A stretch of DNA of 64,000 nucleotides from the NCBI GenBank assembly GCA_020205615.1, contig CM035160.1, positions 10,081,821 to 10,145,820 on the forward strand. Direction: 5' to 3'. The DNA is from Panax quinquefolius (Eukaryota > Streptophyta > Magnoliopsida > Apiales > Araliaceae). The notes under the pieces are model-generated. The model did no database searches. It saw only the letters and a program-made list of their open reading frames with translations, and was not told the origin of the DNA. Shown one piece after another: positions 47,474 to 59,310 of the stretch; the first letter of the stretch is position 1; each line of letters starts with the position of its first letter. Position numbers and translations under genes: made by a program.

Positions 47474-49321
47474 ATGGGAAGTCGGTGCAAGTTCTGGCTC
47501 CCAAAGAAGAAGAGATTTTGTGCAAATATCCCTCTCGGCACTTCCCCGTAAGATTTCTTCCCCTTTCTCTCTCTTCTCACGCAATCGACATAACTAAATA
47601 TGATCTTTCGATTTCTAATCGAATGCGTTTTAGGTTTTGCGGGAATCACACAACGAGGTCCAATGACCAGTGGATTACATGCCCAATTGATCCTTCTCAG
47701 TAAAGTTTCTTCCTTCAGTTAATCAGTATTTTACTCTCTTTTTTAATTTCTTATTAAGATGAATTCTGTTCTTGTTTTTACGCATTTTGATAGCTCTGTA
47801 CTTCAAGAAAATCTCGAGGGTCACCTTAAAAAATGTCCATTACTGAAACATGTTCAGTCCCTGTCACTCCATCCTTTTTTCCAAAAGGGGATCAATGGCG
47901 GCAAAGAAGATGAAGTTGTAGTAGTAGAGGGAGAAGATAAGTCTTCTTCATGTTCATTAGATAATATTATCAGCTCGGAAATGAAGAGGAAGGCTGTGTA
48001 TGCTATGGGTGTACCTCAGTTGTCCGAATTACTCAGTAAAATCAATTCCATTCATGCATCAATTTGTAATGATATTCAAGACTCACATAAGATTCCTGAA
48101 AGTTGTGGTGTTTGGATCAATCACGAAGTTGACAGGTATTTTTTATACATTTTGGATTAGAATTCTTCTGTACTTCTGTTACATTTTTTTGTACTGTTTC
48201 TATATATGTATTGTTTTTCGAATTTTTGTGTTGTTTTTAGGAAGTTGCCATTTCAAGAAAAACATGTATTGCAGCAGGCCTCAATTCTTGGAAACTTGGA
48301 AGAATTTGGTGTTTTGAAGTCTTCTGGTGCAGGTACAGTAAAAGAACAATTGGACAATAACGTGTCATCTGTGGATGATAATGATATCCCTGCGGTTGTT
48401 GAATTTGGTGCTGGGAGGGGATACTTAACACAAATGCTTGCAGACTGTTATGGGATCAATAAAGTGATTTTGGTCGAGAGAAAATCATACAAACTTAAGG
48501 TTTGTGGATTTTAACTCAAAATTATTGTACATCATGTTCAGATATTCTTGTGGTTGTTATATTTTGTGGTTTTAATTTGATATCTTAAAAGATTGAGTTT
48601 TTGTTGTTGGTCTGTTAAACCATAGCTTTTAATAATCTAAGAGGATCCAGTATATGACATATGAACTAAAGTAGCTCACTCAACTTAATGATCTGTGCTT
48701 GATTTAAATGTTCATGACCTGATAATGTGACTTTTAGGCTGATCGGAGTTTGCGGCAGAAAGACAGCTTGACACTAGAGCGGTTGAGAATTGATAGTAAG
48801 GTTTTCCAAAATCCTATTGTTCAGAAAACTAATTTAATTGGTCTGTTATATATCTTCCATTTTTCTTTTATAATCCACACCTCTTCCCATGCCTGTTAGC
48901 TACACTGGAGACAGGGACAGGGGCGGAGTTACTAAGGGGCCGATGGTCTAGGTATCCCATAAATTTTTAGATTTCTTAAAAGCTTGTAAAAATATTGTTA
49001 CCTCAGTCCCCAAAGATTTATGAAAGAGGTAAAGTTTGTGCGAGTGTGTACTCTGTGTGCGTCAGAAAAATGAGAAAAACTTTAAAGAGTACATGTCTTA
49101 AGATTCATCATTTAGTATGTGTGTGGTTGTCTGTCTCAAATCAACTGTCCATCCTAGGAAAGAAGAAAGGATAAGTGCTTAGTATGGTTGGTGAGAATGA
49201 ACAGTGGCGAAGCCAGATTTTTGTTAGTGGGGTCGAAATTATTACTGAATTACAAATAATTTAGCGGGGTTCAGGGGCAGCGCCCCCGAGCTAATTTTTA
49301 TTAATACTTTATACTTTCGAG

Positions 49322-49353
<32 letters not shown>

Positions 49354-51449
49354 ACAATGAAAATATAATGAGTAATAATATATGATATATATACACTATA
49401 TTGACTCATACTAGACTTTTTTAATCACAATTGTTCATAAGTAAGTAATTCATTATTTATTTTTAAAAATAATATAAATTAGATTATTATTTAGTTTAAA
49501 ATATTATAGAAAGATACATATATTAAGAGGATATGAGCCATATGTGATTAAAATTTGATTGACAAAGTTATAAATTTTCAATTTGACCCCATAAATAGAA
49601 AATTTATAAAATTTTAGTGGGGTCAATTTATATATAATACTTAAAAATTTTAAAATTTACCTTACATTATAAAACAAATTTTTTTTTCAGTGGGGGTGAT
49701 TGACCCCATAGAGTGCTATGTGGCTTCGCCACTGAGAATGAAGCAATACAGCTGTTTACTTGGTTTATTATTGGTTAGGGTTAACTCTACTCTTGTTTCG
49801 TTTCTAGTAATGAATAAGTCGACCTTTATTTGTGAACACAATCATTCAATAACCAAATAAGAGCTTCAGCAAGAGATTATACATGTCAAATTTTCTGCCT
49901 GTTACTGTGGACCTTTAGTAGGTGCAAGTATTCAGCTTAAATAATCTCAGTGGGCAGACCAATGGAAAGGTTGATCTTGCTTTAATAGCTAATGTGAGAA
50001 CACATATACTGAAAAGTTTGCTGGTGCTACTTCAATGTTTTCTACCACTGCCTATATAAGTATATTGTTACATCATAAATCATGAATACATTACAACTTT
50101 ACTCCATTGTGACACCCTCAGTAAGGAACTTATCTTTATGTGCTTTGATTAATGTTTCTTCTTCAAAGATGTTTATAATGAGGTGAACTTTTTTGCCCCT
50201 ACATTACTTGAATACTTCCTATAAGCTGAGCGTGGAATCAAATTCACACCGCCTTTGAATTTATACTCAATAGTCATACTTGGTTTCCCTTAGTTTGTAA
50301 CCTTTTATTTTATCAGCCGCTTTATTACGCCGTATTAACTTTTGCAGTTGAGGATTTAAACTTAAATGGTGTTGAGTCTCTTAAAGGAATTCCTTATTTG
50401 GCAATTGGTAAACATCTTTGTGGGCCTGCAACAGGTAATCAAAATATTACTTTATTTTATCTTGCTCCGAAACATTGATCTTGAATTTTCCTAATAATTT
50501 TACTCCCAACAGTTTATTATAATTTATAAAACTTTTCTTCAGATATGACCTTAAGATGTTGTCTTGGGGAACAATGTAATCACGGTAATGTTGCTGAGTG
50601 TGGTGCCAGTTGTTATCTGAGAGGCTTAGCATTAGCAACATGTTGCCATCATCTTTGCCAGTGGAAGCATTACATAAGTAATCTCTTTGTCCTACCCCTA
50701 ATAAACAAATGACAACAGAGGCAATCTATTATTGTTTGAATTTCGAAGTGTCCTTGTATGGTTACTTACTAAATTTGGTTGACCTGTAGATGAGTGATAT
50801 ATGCCTCTTATTTAACCAGTGACAATTGAGGCAATTTGTTCTTGTTTGAATTTTAATTTCCTCGTATTGTAACTTGCGCTGAATTTGGCTGACCTGTAGA
50901 TCAGCATTATATGTCAACTCTGGGGATTGCCAAGGAAGATTTCCATGCAATTACATGGTTTACCAGCTGGGCGGTAGATGCAGATCATGGTTCGGGCCTA
51001 TCTGGTGTTGTTGATAGCACATCACATCTGGGGATAATGTAATCATTTTACAACTGTTTTGCCAAAATTTGTCAAATATTTTGTTTCTTCAAATTTCCAA
51101 ACAACTCAGATGCTAATGGCGTCTTTATTTATTTTTCTTTCCCTTTTTATTATTTATTCTGGACAGATGGAGTGTTAAATTATTTATGTGACATCTTTTC
51201 CTTTGTTTTAGCAGTGGGAAGGAAGAATGTGGCAGGGATTTTGATATATGCGGAGTCAAAGGAATTTTGAGGAACATGAGTGCTGTAGAGAGGGCAGTAC
51301 TTGGCTTCATGTGCAAAGATATAATCGACATGGGGAGATTTATGTGGCTCAAGGAACATGGTTTAGAATCCCAACTTGTAAAGTATGTCCCAGCTAACAT
51401 CTCCCCCGAAAATCATTTGCTGATTGCAAGGTACAAGACTGTATACTAA
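47474..51449 (+). CDS. TRM13: tRNA 2'-O-methyltransferase TRM13
   Basis: Nine exons: 47474-47547, 47634-47699, 47794-48135, 48241-48499, 48738-48795, 50348-50434, 50543-50677, 50900-51038, 51215-51449. They sum to 1,395 nt (464 aa) with consistent phases and GT-AG junctions. The N-terminus has a CCCH finger (RCKFWLPKKKRFCAN, then FCGNH) and a CHHC finger (CPIDPS...LEGHLKKCP), the pair that marks TRM13. The SAM-binding motif is PAVVEFGAGRGYLTQML; GKHLCGPATDMTLRC and AVDADHGSG follow. The enzyme methylates the ribose of nucleotide 4 in the acceptor stem of tRNA-Gly, His and Pro in yeast; the plant enzyme is expected to act likewise. The start is the ATG directly before the CCCH finger. Intron 5 (1.55 kb) holds a hAT MITE; intron 7 has a duplicated acceptor. 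Confidence 0.93.
48918..49193. other. Possible truncated hAT terminus in TRM13 intron 5
   Basis: CAGGGGCGGAGTTACTAAGG resembles a hAT/Tip100 end, but no matching right end was found. Confidence 0.35.
49202..49734. mobile_element. hAT MITE in intron 5 of TRM13
   Basis: Ends CAGTGGCGAAGCCAG and TGGCTTCGCCACTG are inverted repeats, bounded by an exact 8 bp duplication AGAATGAA (49194-49201, 49735-49742). 533 bp, with no coding. The interior has GGGGTCGAAATT and TTGACCCCATA motifs and a (TA)n run at ~49325-49352. Confidence 0.88.
50711..50912 (+). repeat. Tandem duplication in TRM13 intron 7 including the splice acceptor
   Basis: Two diverged copies, 110 bp apart, each run from GACAAC/GACAATTGAGGCAAT to GACCTGTAGAT and on into the next bases. 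Acceptor AG occurs at 50788-50789 (decoy) and 50898-50899 (used to join the conserved exon 8). Confidence 0.75.
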
Positions 51450-53334
51450 CTATAAGCCGCTGGAGGCTCTTCGTTCATATCATCGGTAGATGATACGAAT
51501 TAAAAAATTTCTTAGAAATTTTTGTGGCAAAAACTAGATGATGATTGAAGATAGCCTATGAGATTACAAATTTTGCTAATTACTTGTCTCTTATTTGGAA
51601 TAGACTTGGCTCAGTCATTGAACATATACTACATCAACTAAAAGTGTTTCTAGTCGTTGCACTCTATTGTGCGTGTTGATTTTCAGTTATGGCAGACTGC
51701 ATTTATTGCTAGGCTGTTTTAAGTACTTCTTTTTAAAAGAATTTAATGGTTTTTATCCTGTATCAGTGTATGTATGGCTATCATCCAACTCAATATTAGT
51801 TGAAGGAAGGAAGGCCAACCCCATTTGTCATATGAAAATTGAGAAATCCTCCTCCATTCATGCTAGATATATATATGTTATATTCTGACAACGAAAGAGA
51901 CAGAACCCTAGCTAGCTAGCTCGCTCTTAATGACAAAAACTTCCGCCCCAAAGAAGCAATTCAGTGTCATACTAAATATCCATGGTGAAAATTTTCAACT
52001 TAGCAAAACCCCATTCAGATTTCACTCTGTCCAAGGACTACCAGAAACACGAGTGGGATTTTGAAATTTGAATCTCATCAACTAATTACACTTCAATTAC
52101 CATCAAATTCATAATTCTGTCCTAAAGAATTTGGTCTTACGATTTAATACATCAAGTGCCTAATTTGATGCAATTTAGCCATCAATTTTCGAATCCGGCC
52201 AAAATTGGCCAGAATATCCGACCCGCCCAAAAATCTCATTGGATTTTGTGTATTTAATATTAGTTGACCGTATAAATATACAGTTTGAGTTATTTTTAAA
52301 AAGTGCTATTTACAGTTCTGTTAAATCAAATACCATCATATTTATGATTCGGCCCCCAAAGAAAAATATTAAAATTATAAATTTAATAAATTTTAGCCCT
52401 TTAAAAAAAGTAACTAATTAATACCGTAGAAATACAATATAAAATTATAAATACAATTTGTAAAATTTAAGTTGTGATATAATTTATAAATTTAAGACGA
52501 AAATTTATAATTTGCAAGATTTAAGTTGTAAAATTTATACATACAATTTGTTAAATTATAGATACAATTTTAAAATTAATTTTTAAAAAATACAATATAT
52601 GTATTAACTACTATTTGTTTGAAGAATAAAATGGAAAACTGAACGGAAAGAAAGTTAGATAAACTAATTAACTAATATTTGATTGAAATTTTTTTTAACT
52701 AAATAAAAACAACTCATTTCCAAATTCAAAATACATTACATTTGTCGTCTTACCTTTTCTCAACTCACTTTTTACACACCATCTCCTCTGTACTCCTTTA
52801 ATGGCGATAATCAACCTTTTTCCTTCAGAAAAGTCTTTGAATTAACATAAAATTTCATGTTATTTTTTGCTTAAGTCGATCATAGCTATTGGACAAAATC
52901 CAAGGCGCTAAAATTTCCAAATTTGAAGGAACAAAATAATTTGAAGGATTAGGAAGAGGGGAAGAGAGAGAGAGGAGAGAGATCTAGAGCACATGGGTCA
53001 TTTCAATTATTATTATTTAATTAATTAAATTTTGGTCACTTTTGTCAATTGTTTAAAAGTTTAATGTAATTCGTGTTAAAAATATAATTTGTATGTTTAA
53101 AATTTTATTGATTTTTTTGGTAATTAAGTCTTTTTTTAATTTAAAAATAAAAAACTATATTTGGTCATCTTTGTATTAATATTTAATTTTAATAATTTAA
53201 CATATAATAATTACTTAAAAGGATTTATACAAATTTAATACATCAAATAAGGTATTTATACAAATTTTATCTGAAACTTGATGTAGTAAATTGTGAATTT
53301 GGTAGTACATAATGTAACATAAGTGTTATTAGTC
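51450..53334. other. 3' side of TRM13 and AT-rich spacer
   Basis: TRM13 3' UTR followed by AT-rich DNA. 52083-52215 is one arm of an inverted repeat, listed below. 52430-52600 repeats AAATTATAAATACAATTTG-like units. No gene is supported. Confidence 0.45.
52083..52215. repeat. Left arm of a long inverted repeat flanking the second gypsy element
   Basis: The block with AATCCGGCCAAAATTGGCC, CAATTTAGCC and CCTAAAGAATTTGG matches the reverse complement of 62269-62405. Before the gypsy insertion the arms were only ~1.2 kb apart. Confidence 0.65.
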
Positions 53335-53339
53335 CGTAT

Positions 53340-56201
53340 TGTAAGACCCAAAATTTTTAAATAAAAGGAATTTCCTTTATTTATTATTTTGAAATAGTAA
53401 GGGTTGATTTGATTAATGTGGATAGTTAAGGGTTAAATCATAAATATTTCAAAATAAGCAAGTGGTTATAAAATATTCATTTTGTCGGGGAATATTCGTT
53501 TTGGTCGTGGAATATTCGTCTTGTCGGGGAATATTAAATGCTACGACCAGCGACCGAATGTATGTGTGGGCCCCATAACGGAAAGTGATTGGATGAGGAA
53601 AAGCGACAAAGTTTGGGTGGTTATAAATAACGGCGTAGTTATTCTGCATTAAGACCGTAGTTATTCTGAATTAAGGCTTTGGAATACCCGTTGGTTAAAA
53701 TACGATGTCTGGCGTGGTTGCATGATAGCACACGGTATTACATGATATTCTTTGAATTATTGATCCTTACGTGAAGGCCTTTACTCAATAATTTTCACGG
53801 TGTTTACTTGTTCGATAGTTTATTTTATTGATTCAATAATTCTTTGCGTTGGTATTTTATATTATTCTTTGTTTTGATAATTGTCATCGCACATATTTCC
53901 CATTATCGGATCAATAATTCATATTATTTGAATAATATTATTAGATAACATTATTGGCAATGTCTAGAAAGTTACATCAAGGAGAGGTTTGGTCACCTAA
54001 TTGCGGCGCCCGATGGGGAGAGATCCTTATTGAAAGCCCTGCTCACAGGAGCGACTGGTTGTCATAAATGTGATTACGTAATATTATTTGTGAATAATTA
54101 ATTATTGATTCATATGATAAGGAAATATTTATTTTATATGAATATAAATGATGGATTTATTTATGTGGTTATTAATGAAGGAATTATTGTTGAGGTGTTT
54201 TATCAGTATTTTATCGGATTGGAGGTGTTAAAAATCAAATCAGGGGTTTTGAGATATATTGCGGAGGTTATAATTTTTAATCCGACCGTTGGATCGTTGT
54301 AATTTTTGGGTATGTTATACATACATAAGTTGAGTATATGTCCACAAATTTTGAACCGTTAAAAATGCACGAATGATTTGTTGTGAATTTTAAGAGGTGT
54401 CGGATTCTGAAATTAGGTTTATAATTGATTTTGGTGGAAAATTCTAGAATTGAGTGGGCCCCACTTGTGGTTGGTGAAGAAATGTGCTGAATTTTATTTT
54501 AAATGTGGTGGGTGGCAATAGTAGCGAGTAAAAGCCATCGGTGCTGTCAAGTCTGCTTGGTGAGGCTAACATTTTCCTATAAATAGAGAAATTTAAGTTA
54601 AATTGAAAATCACACGAAAACAAAGTTTTCTCTTTTCTCTCTATATATTATTGAGCGTATTTTGTGAGTATTTAGATACTTTGAGAGTTCTTTGTTCAAT
54701 CTAAGTTTCATTCAAGATCACTTCGACTTTCCTTAGAAATCTTGATTCTTTGAGGTAAGGGATGTTATTTTCTTCTCAAATGATATTAATTGTTCAATAT
54801 CATTATCTCAAATATTGGTTGGTACTTTTATCAAATTTGGAACTTTTTCATGTCGGGTTACTATTCATGAATTACTATTCATGAGTTACTATTCACGAGT
54901 TACTATTCATGAGTTCTTATTCACGAGTTACTATTCACGAGTCTTATTCATGAAGCGTGAAAATGTTTTTTTTGTGGAATTTCTATCTTTTGGTGTCGGA
55001 GTTACTATTCACGTATCTGGCTTTATTCACGATATCTGACACTATTCACGAATACGGCACTATTCACCGAAAAATGAAAATTTTTCTTTTCGTCTAAAAT
55101 ATCTATTCTGGATACTAGCTTTGATTGTATCCATGTTTTGATCATTCTTGAATTTTACACCAGTATGATTATTTATGAAGTATTTTTGAACTCGGATTGT
55201 TTAAAGTACGAATCCATAATACTTGTCATTTTGTTTCACTGGATTCGTTTCTTTAAAAATATTTTTCATCATCCTCAGTCTTAAATGATGATATTATTGA
55301 ATATCTTTGGCCTGTAGTGCAAAGATGAATGATTTCTGAAGAATATCTTTGGCCTGTAGTGCAAAGATGAACAGGTGTTTAAATGAACATGATTGATGAT
55401 GAATATCTTTGGCCTTTAGTGCAAAGATGAATGATTTCTGAAGAATATCTTTGGCTCAGTAGTGCAAAGATGAAGCGGTGTTTAAATGAACATGATCGAT
55501 GATGAATATCTTTGGCTGTAGTGCAAAGATGAACAGTGTTTAAATGAACATGACCGATGATGAATATCTTTGGCCTTTAGTGCAAAGATGAGCGCAGTGT
55601 TGAGATGAACATGACCGATTGATGAATATCTTTGGCTGTGTGTGCAAAGATGAATATTTGATTTGAGATGAATATTGATTGATGTTACGAGGATAAAATA
55701 TTGATGATGGATTTGTTAAATTCATAGATTATAGTAGATTTCATTCTCTACGTAACTCTTACATGAATTATTATTTCACCATGAATATTGATCCGAAACT
55801 TGTTGCCTATTGTATTCTATCGATTTTTCCTGTTGGAGACTAACGATAATTTGTTGTATATTATCTTAGTCATAACATTCTTCTTTCGGGCTAGTTGAGC
55901 TCACCCTTTTCCTTGTTGTTCCATTTTTCTTCTCGGGAGGCGAGAATGTAGCGAGTACTTAGTCGGGGTATGGAATGAAGGTTCTAGAGAGAGTTGTTTA
56001 GTAGTCCTCACCATTATTGTAAAATAATGTATCAATAAAGGTGATGAGGATTTATTTGAGTATAAATATTGTCTTGAAGATAATATTTGTATTTAAACTC
56101 ACGCTTTTATTGTTGTGATAATAAAGTTGTAGTTGTTTACATACCATGTATTTGGCGACTCGAGAATGGGTGTGGTGTATACCTATTTTGGGGGCGCCAC
56201 G
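53340..56201 (+). repeat. 5' LTR of gypsy element 2
   Basis: Starts TGTAAGACCC and ends GGGGGCGCCAC. TATA box at 54578-54585; short repeat block 54855-54955; seven-unit block 55297-55655. Confidence 0.92.
55297..55655 (+). repeat. Seven-unit GAATATCTTTGG tandem repeat (5' LTR)
   Basis: Units alternate between ~41 bp (ending ATGATTTCTGA) and ~60 bp (with GTGTTTAAATGAACATGA). The 3' LTR has the same seven units at 61306-61665. Confidence 0.85.
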
Positions 56202-56218
56202 GTTGATATATCGAGCTT
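56202..56218 (+). other. Primer binding site of gypsy element 2
   Basis: GTTGATATATCGAGCTT after the LTR, a damaged form of the site at 3581. Confidence 0.5.
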
Positions 56219-56389
56219 AGGGATATGATCTCTGGCGGAGATCGGGGAATAGAACTAGGAGGGAGAGACGAGTAAATCCTTCGCTAGTGTGTCCTACCTA
56301 AGCTTATTGTTGGTTGGTCATAATATAGGGGTATTATGTGATTTGTTAATTTATTTAATTAACCCTTGTTTTATAATGATGAATTGAGA

Positions 56390-57590
56390 ATGTCGATGAG
56401 AATATTAATAGTGGTGTAAATGAGACCGTGGAGATGCTGTACTTAACAACGAGGAGAGAGCGTGCAACAACAGTGCAATGTACCTCCCCGTGAATAACAC
56501 CACCGAGCGGATGATGAACGAGGGATGTTTAGAAGCTTTTTGCGGTTCATGCAAAATCGGGGCGAGGAGACTTCGTGTTCAAAATACAGGAGGAGATGAT
56601 AGCAATTCACGGGTGGTCACGTGCCAAGCGCTTCAAAGAGTTGGGACCACGAGTGCAGGGAAAGCGAGATCCGATCATGGCGAAAACATGGGTCAAGCAA
56701 ATTACCAAGATATTCGATGTCTTGGGATGCGAAGAAACGAAAAGTTCCATTCGCTACTTTTATGTTCCGCCGAATGGCGGACATTCTTTGTGGGAATCGT
56801 GAAGCGTACCCATTCAACCAGCTGCTTCGGCATGTCATGGGAGACGTTTGAAAGCAGTTCAATGACAAGTACTTCCACGAAAGTATTCGTCGTATGAAGG
56901 AAGTGGAGTTTATTAGATTGGAGCGAGAATAACATGGCGGTGTCCCAAAGACGAGGCGAAGTTCGCGAGTTATCGAGTTGCACCTCATTTGGTGGAGAAT
57001 GAGGAACGTATGACGCGGATGTTTCGAGAGAGGTTTGAAACCCGGCATACGTCGGTATCTCATTTCTCATAAATTTTCTCTCTATTCCGGATGTTGTAAA
57101 GGGGCTCGGTTGTTAGAAGCGAGATAACGAAATGCGTTCAACCGAGGGACCATAACGAGGATCATACCAAAGATAGCGATCATCGTAATAACGATAACCG
57201 GTGGAGAAAGAAGAATACGGACAAAAGGCGGTAACCACTCTGGTGGTAATCGTGGCCATGAAAATAGAAGAAGCGAGTCGGGAGGAGATTTTAAAAGAGG
57301 AGATTCAACAACGACCATTTAAAGACGCGTCGGCAAGAAGATGTGAACTAGTTCTAAGGGAGGAGAACGACCACCCATTCATATGTTACAAATGCGGGAA
57401 AGAGGGACATATCATTGGCCCCTTACAACAGTTTAAGGTATGCTATAATTGTGGAAAGAAGGACATATCGCTCGAGATTATGCGATATCGAAACCCAGAT
57501 CCAAATGAGAATGGTGACTCGAAAGGATGTCCCGAAAAGTCAAAGTCAACGATTCACGGAAGAAGGCGTTTATCGTGGCCAATTAAAATC
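56390..57590 (+). pseudogene. gag remnant of gypsy element 2
   Basis: ATG at 56390 matches the start of the first copy. An intact-looking zinc knuckle start ICYKCGKEGHI lies at ~57380, and a second knuckle CYNCGKKD has lost a base. Frames shift several times. Confidence 0.7.
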
Positions 57591-57609
57591 TGAGGAACCC
57601 GAATGAAAT

Positions 57610-59295
57610 TAGCACGGGTTAGTTAATTATAAATTCTTGCGAAGTTTATACCTTACTAGATATCGGTTCTACCCATTCTTTTATCTCTCTTGCTTTAAGC
57701 TCAACGTTTGAACTTGACTACGGAGAAATTAGACTTTGACCTATTTATGGAGAATCCGTTAGGAGAAACTTTCATTACATCTGTTGTTTAGAAATCTTGT
57801 TTGATTCAGGTTGGCACTATCGCATTACCTGTTAACCTTATTTCTATAGAGATATTTGTTTTTGATGTGATTTTAAGGTTAACTACTCATCCTGCCAAAA
57901 TTGATTGCTTTTGTAAGGTTGTTAGTTTTCATATTCCTAAGCAACTTTGTTATTCAATTCAAGCAATCAAACCATTGTAATCAAACATTTTCATATAGAA
58001 GCCATGAAGTCATTCGTTTATTACGGATGTCAAGTTTCTTAGTCCATGTTATGGATTTGAATAAAGACACGTCGATTTGAATAATATTCTGTTGTTATTG
58101 ATTTTTTTTCTCGACGTATTTCAAGAAGAATTTATTGGCTTACTCCCAAAGACCGATATTAAATTTTGTATCGACTTTGAACCCGGTACAAAACTCATTT
58201 CTAAAATCTCATATCGAATGGCTCTATTGAACTTGAGAGTTAAAAATTCAACTATAAATTTGGTACATGAGCCTTTATCTTGTGACTTCCTTTGTGGAAT
58301 TCACCTAAGCCGACTCTCTGTCATGTAGGGACGTCATATTCGATGCGATAAGAAAGCGATAGGTGTCATTGTAACGTGTTATCCAAGGTTGGGATATGAG
58401 TCACGATTGAGAATAACCTAAGTCGATGAATCGAAATACGTAGCTTTCAGGCTTAGTTGGTTATTATCGGAGATTCGTTGAAGGATATTCTCGAATCGCT
58501 ATTCCATTAACGTGGTGACTTCGTAGAGATACAAAATTTGAATGGAGTAAAGAATGTGGGAAGAGCTTGAAGAACTCAAGAGGAGACTCATTTCAACACA
58601 CGTTACGACCATGCCATCCTGGGAAAAGCGAACGTGGTAGGCGGCGTGTTGAAGCGAGAAGATCGTTATCAAATCGAAATACGATGTTGTCAAAGACTAA
58701 TTTCGTATAATATACAAATAATAGAGATGGAGATGAAAACTCTAGGTACCCACGTGATGATATCTGATGCACGTGATGATATACGAGTATAATCGACTTT
58801 AATCGATAAAGTTAAAGTTGTTCAAGCTACACAATCGGAGTGATGAATTTGAAGAAGGAGGTGCAAGAAGTTGTTATTTTAAAAGCGCGAATCGGTGAGG
58901 TGAGGAAAGCTCAAACCTTCGATTTATTAATCCATTTGAAATTCTCGATCGAATAGGAACTGTGGCCTATAGACTTCGTTTTACCACCAAGTACGGCGCG
59001 TGTTCATAACGCTTTTCACGTGTCGATGTTACGTAAATATGTGGACGACCGAAACACGTCATTGAGTTAGAACTAGGACGAGATAGCCGAAAACTTAACG
59101 TCACGAGGAGGTACACACAAGATTTTGTAGAGGAAAGAACATGACCTATGTCACCGGGGTTATACCATAAGTTAAAGTTTTGTGGAGAAACCATGCTATT
59201 GAGGAAATGACACGGGAGTTGGAAACGAAAATGAAAGCGAGGTATCTTTACCTTTTCAAACACTGTGTACGTCGTCAATTTCGAGGACGAAATTT
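57610..59295 (+). pseudogene. pol remnant of gypsy element 2 with large deletions
   Basis: Protease pieces (VILRLTTHPAKIDCF at ~57865) and a short stretch before the reverse transcriptase remain. Sequence then jumps to the RT connection (VGYYRRFVEGYSRIAIPL near 58450), RNase H end fragments and the chromodomain-like tail near 59170. The catalytic RT and most of integrase are absent. Confidence 0.72.
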
Positions 59296-59298
59296 CAT

Positions 59299-59310
59299 AA
59301 GGAGGGAGGT
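59299..59310 (+). other. Polypurine tract of gypsy element 2
   Basis: AAGGAGGGAGGT immediately before the 3' LTR. Confidence 0.8.

Noticed and set aside
54105..54302. A 65-residue frame identical to one at 60088-60285, looking like a conserved small protein
   Set aside because: It lies at the same place in both LTRs of one element; identity reflects recent LTR duplication, not selection.
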